From positions 53,857,414 through 53,921,413 of the forward strand of contig CM057230.1 in NCBI GenBank assembly GCA_029891385.1: DNA of 64,000 nucleotides, given 5' to 3'. Below the pieces are notes generated by a model, which was given only the letters and a program-made list of their open reading frames with translations, ran no database searches and was not told the origin of the DNA. This stretch comes from Erythroxylum novogranatense. Lineage: Eukaryota; Streptophyta; Magnoliopsida; Malpighiales; Erythroxylaceae. The position numbers were made by a program, and so were the translations under genes. Positions 1-10,904 of this stretch are shown piece by piece. The first letter of the stretch is position 1, and each line of letters starts with the position of its first letter.

Positions 1-262
1 GATTCGATTAGTTATTGCTTTCGCTTTCATTTGCTTAGTTTCGATTCGTAGATTCGCATTTGCTTTGCTTCCGCTTGCGTTGTGATTCGTTAGTATTTGC
101 TATTGGCTTCCGCATTTTGTTTCCGCTTCAGATTTACGATGCACAATTTTTCGAGTATTTCGTTTATCTCGATGATGCGATTTGTATTCGATTAGCGATT
201 TCTCGCTTTTCCGTCTTTCCGTTCGTTTTCGGTTGGGATCCGATTCTGGATCGGGTCCCAAC
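1..262 (+). repeat. E0: 3' end of an LTR (first copy)
   Basis: This segment recurs, diverged, at about 2211-2481, and both copies finish in a CCCAACA terminus typical of an LTR 3' end. Copy 1 is followed within a few bases by a primer-binding-like sequence, so I read it as the end of a 5' LTR whose beginning lies outside the window. The copies differ often by CTG in one where the other has CG (for example near position 191 versus 2401). Assignment to a retrotransposon is inferred from terminus, duplication and PBS; no coding sequence is attached. Confidence 0.6.
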
Positions 263-266
263 ATTT

Positions 267-282
267 ATGGTATCGAGCCCGA
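267..282 (+). promoter_or_regulatory. E0 primer-binding site, initiator tRNA-Met type (degenerate)
   Basis: TGGTATCGAGCCC lies four or five bases after the LTR end. Plant gypsy elements primed by initiator tRNA-Met carry TGGTATCAGAGCC here. The missing A in TC(A)GAG fits the loss of a base at CAG motifs seen elsewhere in the window. Confidence 0.55.
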
Positions 283-2481
283 GATATGATCGTATTTCAG
301 CGTTTGGTTCAACTCGATTTGTATAAGAAAATTAAGTTATTTATGAGATTGAATTTGAGTGTATTGGTTTAGGTCTAATTTTTGAAATTGGGGATTTTAG
401 AAATTCGATTTTAAAAGCTTGGAAGTATGATGTTTATGAATTTCCGATAGTTAATTTTGAGAATTTCGCAATTTATGATGTGGAATTTGGATTTTATGGC
501 TTAGGTCAATTTTAATTTGGAAGAATAAAGGAAGCGTTGGTCAAATTGATGATCGGGACGAATTCCTAGAGTCATTTTGAGGTGGGTAGCATATTTATAT
601 TTTGATTTATAGGCAATATACGAACTTTCAAAATGAAAGAAAGCAAAAGTTTGGATTTTGATAAATTATTGTAAACGTTTGAAAATAAGAATTGATTAAG
701 AATTTTGAAATTTTGATTTCTGACTTTTTTCTAAAAAATTATTATAACCTTAAATTCATTGTTTTAAATGATTTGATATATGGATAGAAATTTCTGAAAA
801 TGCATTTGTTATGTATGCATTGACAAATTATGCAAATTGTTGCATCGATTGTTTGAATAAATTAAATTATATGAAGTATTTGAATTGTGAGTGTGTTTGT
901 GTTCGTGTTTTGAAAAAGTGCCTTGAGCAATTTGAACGCTTCAATTCGAAATATGTGTTATGTGGGTTTGGTAGGTCCTTTGTGAGTCGGTATATCTCTA
1001 TTTGTATAGCCTTCTCCCTACCGTCCGCTAGTGTACGGAGTCGATTTGGACTCTCTACACTTCTACATCGGACCGCTTATGCGGACCGATTTGTGTTGAA
1101 TGTCATGTATAACCCGCAAACACACGCTGGTGGGAAATGCTAGCCGGATGTGGGGTCCAATATTAAGAAAGTGTAGTACGCGTTGCTTTGGACCGAGCCG
1201 CACCATTCGATATGTTATGTGTTTTAATTTGTTCTCGTGTCTTTGCATTCATGTTTAAAATTGAGGAATAAAAAGTGAATTTTGTTATGAAAAGTTTGAA
1301 AATTGAAAGGTTTGAGGAAATCGTTTTGAAAAATTACAAAGTTTGAAAAATTAGCCCTTTTGGCAAAAAGCTTATGAAAATTGATTTCGCTTATTTGTCG
1401 ATTTATAAATGTGTTATCCACGAGCTTAGAGCTCACTCCCTTTCATCCCCATCTCCGTGTTTCGGAGCAGAGATCGGATGAAAGAATGTGAAGACGTTTG
1501 GTTCTGTTTTTGCATCGTTTGCATTGTATTATGAATTGAGATTTGAAATATTTTGTAAATGGTGTGAATTATCGTTAAGTATATGATTATAATGTATTTC
1601 GAGCATGTATTTCCGAATGTATGAAGATTATGAATTAATGTATGAGAGTATGAGATTGCATATGGAATTGTGTATGATTATGATGATGTAAGTAAATTAT
1701 GGGTTATATATGAGTGAATTGAGATATGGATGTTTTCGATGATGTTTGAGAATTATTGGAGTGTTAGGTATAGATGTGTGTTTCTGCCGGTGTTTGGATT
1801 CCGGACGGGGAGTCCGATGACTTTGTGTGATTCTGAATTTTGTGAAGTGTATTTTACCTTTGCAGGAAATTTTGGGATAGGATAAATGCAGCCGTTATGC
1901 TACCGAAATTTCGATAAAATTAGAATAAAATGAAATTTAAGATTTGTATGGATAAGTAAGAATATGATCAGACTTAGAGTTCTGCATGAGAATGATTTTC
2001 CAAAAGTGGAATTTGGTTGTGTGATTTGAATGAGGTTGACTAATGAGGTAAGAAATGAGAATTAAAAAAAATTATTATACCGGAATTTGGATAGTCTAGG
2101 TTTTCCAACTCGATTATGTTCATTCGATAAGTTTTCTTTGATTATTGTTTCCGGATGTCGGATGTGTTCTGCTTGATTTCGTTTCGCTTCGAAATCTATT
2201 CGTTTGATTCGATTAGTTATTGCTTCCGCTTTCATTTGCTTCCGTTTCGATTCTGTATTCACTTCGCATTTGCTTTGCTTCCGCTAGCGTTGTGATTCGA
2301 GTTAGTGTTTGCTATTGGCTTCCGTATTTTTTTTTCGCTTTCGTATTTCTGATGCACAATTTTTTCGAGTATTTTGTTTCGTTCCGATGATGCGATTTGT
2401 ATTCTGATTAGCGATTTCGCCGATTTTCCGCCTTCCGCTCCGCTTTCGGTTGGGATCTGGTTCCCGGATCGGGACCCAACA
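283..2481 (+). mobile_element. E0: deleted gypsy remnant, mostly 3' LTR
   Basis: About 2.2 kb without a supported reading frame. It carries landmarks found in the other LTRs here: a set of short stem-loops at about 1010-1220 (for example CGGACC...GGACCG), a hairpin of the form CACGAGCTTAGAGCTCACTCC at about 1417-1438, and the CCCAACA terminus at 2481. No PPT or LTR 5' start is visible, so nearly all the internal region and the start of the 3' LTR appear to be lost. At its right end E1 LTR sequence resumes, which implies that E0 inserted into E1. Short frames here have no recognisable product. Confidence 0.5.
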
Positions 2482-3300
2482 CATGTGCATTCATGCATAA
2501 AGGCATGAGCAGATAATGACAGTCGTGACCGGAGCAGCTAACGTATTTCAAAGCTTTAAGCTCAACGCATCGTGGCTTCAAGCCCAACGACATTCTGAGC
2601 CATCGCTCATCAGATCGAGGCATATCACGCCTAACGTATTCAGAGCCACGAGCTCAACGCAATGTGTCCGCCATCGACAGCTTCAAAGCACGGTCACAAC
2701 AATAAAATGGAAATGGAAAGTGTCACATGTGCATTGCATATATGAATGATTAAATGTGAATGGTGTTAAAAGCAAAATGCCTATAATTGTGAAATGCCAG
2801 TGCATGTGATATTTCTGAAAGGGATAAATTTGTGATATGTTGTGAATTGTGTGAATATGCATGAGTTGAGTGAACCATCAATGATGGTTTCTCACTGAGT
2901 TCGCAAAACTCACCCAAAAATTGCATATATTTTTCTGGTCTTGAAGAATACCCCGGTTGACACGGGCGATGTCTCTCAGAGACAAGTGAAGGATGAGAGG
3001 TCGGGATCGGTTGAGTCCGCATTAGTGTATTTTTATTTTATGATATTCTGTATTATTGATTAAGTCAGTTTGTAAAGTCAACAGACTGGAATTAATTGTA
3101 TTTATGAAAAGGTCCCCAAGGCCATTGAATTGGTTATAATTGTTTTCCGCGTATGTTATAATGTGTATGTGTGTGTATGCGTTAAAAAAAATTATACTGA
3201 GTTTTTGGACTGAGTGATGTGGCACGTCACCCTCGCGGGGCACGAACTCGGATATCACCATCGATGTCAAGTTCGGGTCTTACGGGAGTGGGGTGTTACA
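2482..3300 (+). repeat. E1: distal part of the 5' LTR
   Basis: These 819 bases match the last 818 bases of the E1 3' LTR (about 10086-10903) closely, including a mini stem-loop array at 2530-2690, the palindromic ACCATCAATGATGGT with the following GAGTT...AACTC hairpin near 2873-2912, and the GGGGTGTTACA terminus. The proximal part of the LTR is missing because E0 interrupts it and its remainder is off the left edge. Confidence 0.8.
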
Positions 3301-3306
3301 TTTAGG

Positions 3307-3320
3307 TGGTATCAGAGCCC
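3307..3320 (+). promoter_or_regulatory. E1 primer-binding site (initiator tRNA-Met)
   Basis: TGGTATCAGAGCCC starts six bases after the LTR terminus at 3300. It is complementary to the 3' end of plant initiator tRNA-Met and fixes the plus orientation of E1. Confidence 0.85.
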
Positions 3321-6300
3321 AGCAATACGAATGTATCTGGGCACAGTCTGAGACATAGGTTAAGTTGCATGCATTTGAGTCGTGTCGTTGCAGACTGTGG
3401 CAACTGATCCCTAGGCTGAGTCGCACAAGAATAAATCCTATGTGTGTATACGTGTTAAGTGACTAAGTAAGAAAAAAATGAGACTGTATTAGAATGTGAA
3501 ACCAGGAAAGTATATGGGTAATTAGGAAGGGGAAAAAGGAAAAATGAATAATGAGATGTATGTTATACTGTGATTAGAAACCCTCGAATTTGGTATTAGT
3601 ATAACTATGTTGGCATGGGTTAATTGAGGAAAGAAACGATATCAAAAGGAATCGGGGGACTTAAAGTGGCAATATTACAGCGAAAGAAAACGAACATTTC
3701 TACAGCATGGAGAGATCCACTGTGAATATGAGAAACACATTGGTTAAAGCATGCCTATGTGCGAGTAAAAGTTCGAGATGATTAGGGAATTAGAGTTGTG
3801 ACTCGTATATTCAATGAAATAGGGATAATTGGAACTGAGTAAAAAGTATATGGTCCGATCAGGTAAATAGGGATTCACTACATTTGTGTTAGTGGATATC
3901 ATAGATGAGGATGATAGCGAGATTAGAATGAGATCAATATTGTACCGTAATGGTCTGCTTTAAACAAAAAAAAAAGCGAAGTGATTCTAAGGTTAGAAAG
4001 AGATAGAAATGGTGAGATGAAAGTGTACAGATGAACTGAAGTGGACTCATGAGCGCATGAGTAGGGACCAAAATGGTTATGTGAATACGTGTAAATAAGT
4101 ATAAAGGGATTTTCGGAGAAAAGAAAGACTGGAAATTTTTACTGCTAGTGCATCGGAAAATTCTGGATTGGTTGAATATAGGTATAGGAAACGGAAATGG
4201 TAAATGGATGGATAAATAGAGAGAGATACAGTGTATTTGTATTAATGATTTTACCGTGTTTTGGGTGATGTGCTCCCGAATGTCCTATCAATGTGAATAC
4301 CCTATCGTGGATTGTTTGACGAAAATAAAGAGAGATGTAGCAATAATACGATGACATTGTATAAGCCAAGTGGATATGACTTTAAAAGGTCAAGTTGATA
4401 CATGAATGATATGGGAATGAAGCTAGGAAAAAAAAGAAACAATGATAGTGATATATGAAAAAAAGTTGTCACATTTAAGTCGATTTACCGTTGGGAGTAT
4501 CTATTAGACAGTAAAGTTGATCATGATTAATGAAACGTATGTGAAAGATACATGGAAATCATAGAGGAGATGATCGGTGAATGATTAGAGTGGCTATAAG
4601 TGTAAAGTTCCTAATGGGTTAAAGTAAGACATAAGATGACCGAATGTACCTTTATGAGAGGAAATGAAAAAAAGTATATATTATGGCATCACCCTCTATT
4701 CGAGGATTAGCATAAATGGAAAGGAGTTTTATGGAAGTCTAAATTGTATAGGTTACTAATTGGCTTTGGATAAGATGAAATAAGTTCGGTGAGGTGTAGA
4801 TTACGGAATAAGAGTTAAAGAAAGTGTTTATGTGATCGCACGTGGAACCTTAAGCAAAGACTGCTACGATCTTTAAATTATGGCATAAAATTGTTCGATT
4901 GAGATAGGCGATAGTTGAGAATGATTGAAAAGTAATTAGGGACACTAATTGGCTGATGAGACTTTCGTGAACAGTATAATGATGGTAGCAAGACTAATGG
5001 TCAAACGAAAAGAAGTACGGACGAAATCAAAAGTGAAATTGAGTCATATCTCAAGAGGAAATTGAGACATAACAAGTGAAATATACGACTGAGGTTATCT
5101 GTATTGTGTGTACCGAAATATAAAGTATCCAACTACGTAAGTGGAATTTTAATTTGAGGTGATTCTATTGCAATGTGAAGTGAATAGATCTCCATATGTG
5201 ATGCAAAACTGTTGAGAAATCTTGATTTGAAACTAAGAAGAAAATAGTCTCGAACTGCGAAGTGAAATACTCAAATAAAGTGGAATTTATGGAAGTCCAA
5301 GTACGGATGACTAGGTATTGGCATATGTTGATGTGAATGACAGGAAATAAATTGAAAAGAGAAAATGAGTAGAGACAAGAAGTCCTAAAGGGAAACTAAC
5401 AATGACGTGATGTAGTGTTACCTTCATAAAGGGATTGCAAATACACTACTTGTGGACTCAATGAAAAAGTTGAATGATGTATGGTAAAGTCAAAAAGACC
5501 CTAATAGGGAATTATGAGGTAAGCAAATGGTAGTGACTATGTTTATAGACGAAATGTGTTTGAAAGTGTTGAACAGTGAAAAGTAAAAAGAACTATATGA
5601 ATAATCGAGGAATTTGATACCGAGGATGAGCATGCCCTTGGAGAGTGGGCAGTGTGTGATGAACTGAGACAATATGTTAAAATGGTATAAGATAAATTGA
5701 ACTGACTTTGATAAATGGTATTGGAGACTTTAGATTCCTATAAGGATACATTGTGTTAATTCGAGGAAAATGATGGGCATAAATGACTACTATACCGACA
5801 ATTTTGAAATGAACAGACAATTCTGCCGACTAAACTCAAATAGTGAACAGATAATGCTGCAATGAACAGATCGATTACAGATATTGGGATTTCCAAAGAA
5901 TGTTAAGTAGATTATGGGTAATTGTGAAGTGTTACTGGAAAATTGAAGTTGTAGATCTAGTGATACTGGATAAAGGTAAGAAAGGTTAAGAGTGCAGGAG
6001 TTAAAATAGTGAGTCCTATGATGAGTCTGAACATGCGAGTGAAATCGAAAAAACAATATTGAATGATTCAAAGAAAAAGTATGCGTACCCCGACAGAAAG
6101 TAATAGAACAAGAAAGTGAACAGTCGAAGCTAGACATTTTAATAAGTTTATGCAAAAGTGAAATTAAATAACTATGAGTATAGAACGAAGTGGTTATAGA
6201 TTCAAGTGCGTAGAGGTTTGAATGTTCAATAGGAAAAGTGCTTAAGTATTTGGACTATAGAGGACTATAACCTCATGGTATAATTTTGACTGAATGATTA

Positions 6301-7063
6301 TAGAATTAATGGTGAGAACAAGATAGAATTGTACACGTTTATATTACAGGAAAAAAAATGCCTAACAAGAGGCAAAGACCAACAGTGAGTCGAGATGCTT
6401 GTGATGAATGAAACAAAGGAAAGGGCTTAGGAAAACTGCATGGGTTAGCTGAAGTGGATCAGGATCGGACAAATGAACTAGAATTAAATGCATAAATGCA
6501 TAAAGAACAGTGAAATGTCAAAGGAGAACTGAATTGGAACTCAGAATCAATGAGGCATGGAGGATAAATGAGTTAGGTGATTGCACGGAGAGAAGTGTCA
6601 CTGTGTTGGTACCAAAGAAAAAGTGAGGTGTCGAAAACGAGATAAAAGATTTTTGTGTCAATATCACCTTGACTAGGTGTACTCAGAATTGGAAAAAAAG
6701 GGTGTAAATGAAACATGAATGAGTCTCAGATGTTCTTGGAGAAACAAGTATTGGATTAATAAAACGTGATAAGTGGACAGGTTCGGAAATAATGATCTGA
6801 ACTAAAGGTAGTGTTTACTCTGAAAACGGCAGGTAAGATAGGTAAGATAGTGAAAAAGCCAATTCACAGCCTTATTGAGTCCGGTTACTGTGATGAGTGA
6901 TAAGGTGTTAGCCAAATAAGTGATTGAAAGAATGACTGAGATTATTTATTGTGATCGTGCGAAAAGTGAGTCATTGAGTGACAAAGCATATGGGAAATGT
7001 AGGGACATATGATAACTGTCGTAGTGAACCATCGACTGAGAATTTCGAGGACGAAATTGTTAT
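3321..7063 (+). pseudogene. E1 internal region, decayed gag-pol
   Basis: About 3.7 kb of AT-rich sequence bounded by PBS and PPT, with no frame longer than about 120 codons. Faint traces of a polyprotein remain on the plus strand: near 6190-6230 a frame reads V-I-D-S-S-A, like the retroviral aspartic protease active site (D-S/T-G/S-A/S), and near 6605-6650 a frame reads V-L-V-P-K-K-K followed by F-C-V-N, like the reverse transcriptase segment [10 protein letters not shown]. The end at 7040-7056 keeps the bases that encode the conserved F-R-G-R-N tail of related elements. The region is shorter than a usual 4.5-5.5 kb gypsy interior. An alternative is a non-autonomous carrier of unrelated sequence. 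The protease and RT traces are weak. Confidence 0.5.
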
Positions 7064-7077
7064 AAGGAGGGGAGAAT
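7064..7077 (+). other. E1 polypurine tract
   Basis: AAGGAGGGGAGAAT directly precedes the 3' LTR start TGTAACATCCC at 7078, as expected for the plus-strand primer of reverse transcription. Confidence 0.8.
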
Positions 7078-10000
7078 TGTAACATCCCACCCCCGATAGG
7101 AAGGGTAAAATAGTAAATTTGGCATAGGATGAGATGTATTGCATTGACTTAGGACTGTTCATGCATAATAGGATTGGTACACAGTATCATCTGTGCACAT
7201 GAAATAACTGTACATGCATACATGATATTCCCGGTTTTCGTGCCTAATGTAATTCTATTGTGATTAACGTGGTTATTGGGTTTGAAAAATTATTCTGAGT
7301 GAGCCAGTGAGTGTTTTATATTTTAAGGGATTTTCAGGAATTTTTCTGGCGTTTTCCGGAGAAAATTCCCGGACCGAAAAAAAATCGTCAAGTGGCGAAC
7401 CGGTCGATTTTCGGTAGCGAAAATTGCTACCCAATGGCACTGTCATATTGAGTATATTATTTTGGAATTAAAATTAGGGTCATTGGACTAGAATGAGTCA
7501 AATCGTAGTAGGATTTCTAAATCATATCCATCATTTTGTTTTATTTCTATTTTGTCTTTTTCCCCATTTTTATGACAGGTGTCTTGATGACACTTCATCA
7601 ACACATTAAAGACTTGTGATTCTCGATTCTTCTTATTTAAAACTCATGAAAGATGACTTTCCTCCTATTTTTCCTTAGCCAACCGAAATTCTCTTCATCT
7701 TCTTCCTTTGTTTTCTTTTCTCCATGGGTTTCTCCTTCTTTAAGTGTTATCTTCCTCCAAACTCAAGAGCTCACTTTCATGCATCTTGCTACCTTCTTAC
7801 CTTGAAGATCACCATGCATAGGATGGAAAAGAAGTAAAGAAGTAAGGTAGTTGGAAAAATTAAAGGCTTAAAGAGGTGGAGTTGGAAGCTTTAGGTAAGA
7901 TGATGGTTATGTTTATGTTTTACTTATGGTTTTAATGCATGAATTTATAAGAAAATGATTGAAAATAGGTACTGAAATTTATGGATATATATTGACATGA
8001 AGGTCTTGATGACCTATTGGCTCAATTCTTGTGTTATTAGGATGCCTATGCATGTGGAATTGGTATTGGAAGTGTTAGGAATTGATTTGAGATGAAAGCT
8101 GGAAAATAGATTTTTGACCTACTGTACTGTTTTGAGCATAACTCATTGTGTGGTTATGCAAATGAGCCGAGGTCTGTGCCCAATTAAACTTTGGCTTGTT
8201 GGCTACAATTTTGTGTGAAATAGGTATTGTCTAATTTTAGCATTAAGAGGTTGAAATTTGGCATGGAAAGTTACTGTTAAGGTTACTGTGAACAGTAACC
8301 GAACCAATGATCTACTAGCTTTGATAATTTTTCTAAATTAATTGAGAGGGAGTTAGGGAAAATGATCTCATGAAAGTTGAAGCCTATATTGTTAGCTTTC
8401 CATTGCCACTGATTTTGCAATTTTTCGATATGTACGTTGGGAGTTATGAACTGTTAACTATTGATTGATTTTGGACATGGTGGGGAAACCTAGCCTAAGT
8501 GTCAGATTTGCGAGTATTCTGATTGGAAGCAATTTTAGCAATTTCTGTGAATTGAATTAGCTTGAGTGATCTTCTGAAGAGTTATAGAGGAAACATTTAT
8601 CGTGAAATTGGTATATAGCATGTAATTTTTGGAGATCAGATTTGGGAGTTATGAATTTTCAAACACTGAACCTGCATTAGGTTATTAACTTCCCTGATCA
8701 GCAGAAAATTGTATAACAGTTTTGAATTGGTTAGAGATGGAATTGGCTCTTAAGCTCTTCATAAAACTTGAAGTATGTGGTTTTATCTTTCCATTGATAT
8801 AAGGTAGTGATTTTTTTGACTTGTTTACAGGGAGTTATGCTTGATAGAACATTACTGTCCAGATTGGGTAATTTCTGGGGCAGCATCATTGATTGAATTA
8901 TTTGACCTAGTTAACAAGTGAATTTGATTTTAGGTTTTTCATGAAAGTTGTTGATAACATTGGGATATTTCTGAGCATATTTATTGTGTAATTTTTGACT
9001 AAGGAACTGGAAAGTTACGGATTTTATAAACTGTTGCACTGTTTTGACAAATGTTGCACTGTTTTGAGGGGCATTGTGAGGGCAGTAACTTTGATTGCAT
9101 TTTTGACATCCTTAGAGGTGAAATTGGCTTTTGTGTCCTTCATGAAACTTGTAGAGCTCTCTTTTCTGTATAAAATAGATAGCAAGTTTGTCCAATTTGG
9201 AGTCCGGAGTAGGGAGTTATGCCCTGTGTAAGTTGGGATGTCAGAGGACATTGTTTCAGATATGCTATTGTATAGCATAAGTCGACTTGCACCCCATATA
9301 AGTCGACTTGTACATACAAAATAGCATAAGTCGACTAGGATTCTTAAGCAAGTCGACTAGGATCATATATTTTCCTTCTTTTGCTCATAACTTTTCCGTC
9401 CGACATCCGATTGACCTGATTGTTAAAGCATCGGATTCGTGAGACATTGAATTTCATTTCATGAGAAATTGGGAATTTTTGGACGGGAAATTGATGGGTG
9501 TCCGGGAAATGGGTATTTAATCACTGTTTTATTTAATTGGGGACCTATAGAGGTCCAAATTGAGCGTCGTCAGCGCCATTAGATTTCTATTTTTTTTAGA
9601 CGGATTATATGATGGAAAATATTAGATTAAGGCCGGGAATATCATGAACATGCATTGTGCACCTTCTAAGTGTTACATGTGCATTCTGAAATAGTTCTGA
9701 TTGAACAATTGATAATATTTATATATTGTCACTGTTATAGAGTCACACTTGGAGCGTCGGTCCATCGACATCACTGAGACTTCCAGATTTTAGCTTGGAA
9801 GTACAGGTGAGTAATCTAGTTGGTTCCTCAACCTTTATGTGTTAATATTACACGCTTATGCCATGTGGAGATAATGGAGGGTTTATGTGTTTGATTTGAT
9901 TGATTTCGGACCACAGGTGTCCGAATTATTGGAATGTGATATAGAAGTGTTATTTGTGTGTACTGTTTGTAAATGCTTCAATGAAATTATTGTGAAAATG

Positions 10001-10903
10001 TTTATGACTGAATACCGGACTAAAGGTCCGAAGTAATGGGAAATGAGACACTGAAATGTAAACTGACTGTAAAATATAAATTGGGACATGTGCATTCATG
10101 CATAAAGGTATGAGCAGATAATGACAGTTGTGACCGGAGCAGCCAACGTATTTCAAAGCTTTAAGCTCAACGCATCAAGGCTTCAAGCCCAACGTATTAC
10201 AGAGCCACTGGCTCACTGTATCAGGGCATATTACGCCCAACGTATTCAGAGCCACAGGCTCAACGCAATGTGCCCGCCTTCGGGACGATTCGGTATGCAG
10301 TCACAACATTAAAATGGAAATGGAAAGTGTCACATGTGCATTGCATATATGAATGATTAAATGTGAATGGTGTTAAAAGCAAAATGCCTATAATTGTGAA
10401 ATGCCAGTGCATGTGATATTTCTAAAAGGGATAAATTTGTGATATGTTTTGAATTGTGTGAATATGCATGAGTTGAGTGAACCATCAATGATGGTTTCTC
10501 ACTGAGTTCGCAAAACTCACCCAAAAATTGCATCTATTTTTCAAGTCTTGAAGAATACCCCGGTTGACACGGCGTATGTCTCTGTGAACAAGTGAAGGAT
10601 AGAGGTCGGGATCGATTCTTGCCTGCATTAGTGTATTTTATTTTATGATATTACAGATTATTGATTAAGTCGGTTTGTAAAGTCAACAATGGAATTAATT
10701 GTATTTATGAAAAGGTCCCCAAGGCCATTGAATTGGTTATAATTGTTTTCCGCGTATGTTATAATGTGTATGTGTGTGTATGCGTTAAAAAAAATTATAC
10801 TGAGTTTTTGGACTGAGTGATGTGGCACGTCACCCTCGCGGGGCACGAACTCGGATATCACCATCGATGTCAGGTTCGGGTCTTGCGGGAGTGGGGTGTT
10901 ACA
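7078..10903 (+). repeat. E1 3' LTR, long (3.8 kb)
   Basis: Starts TGTAACATCCC after the PPT and ends GGTGTTACA, giving inverted TGT...ACA termini. At about 3826 bp it is long, as in Tekay/Del-type chromoviruses. It holds a run of degenerate ~190-bp repeats at about 8310-9240, each ending near GGGAGTTATG; four copies of an AAGTCGACT palindrome at 9280-9362; a conserved CATAACTTTT...ATTGACCTGATT box at 9385-9425; a mini stem-loop array at 10135-10285; and a hairpin at about 10478-10515. No gene is supported inside it. Confidence 0.85.
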
Positions 10904-10904
10904 C

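Noticed and set aside
811..1143. 110-codon Cys-rich frame
   Set aside because: It crosses the stem-loop array of an LTR remnant, has no domain, and other LTR copies do not preserve it.
10135..10285. CRISPR-like array of regular repeats
   Set aside because: The spacers are constant and the hairpin stems vary, the reverse of a CRISPR array, and the DNA is a plant LTR.
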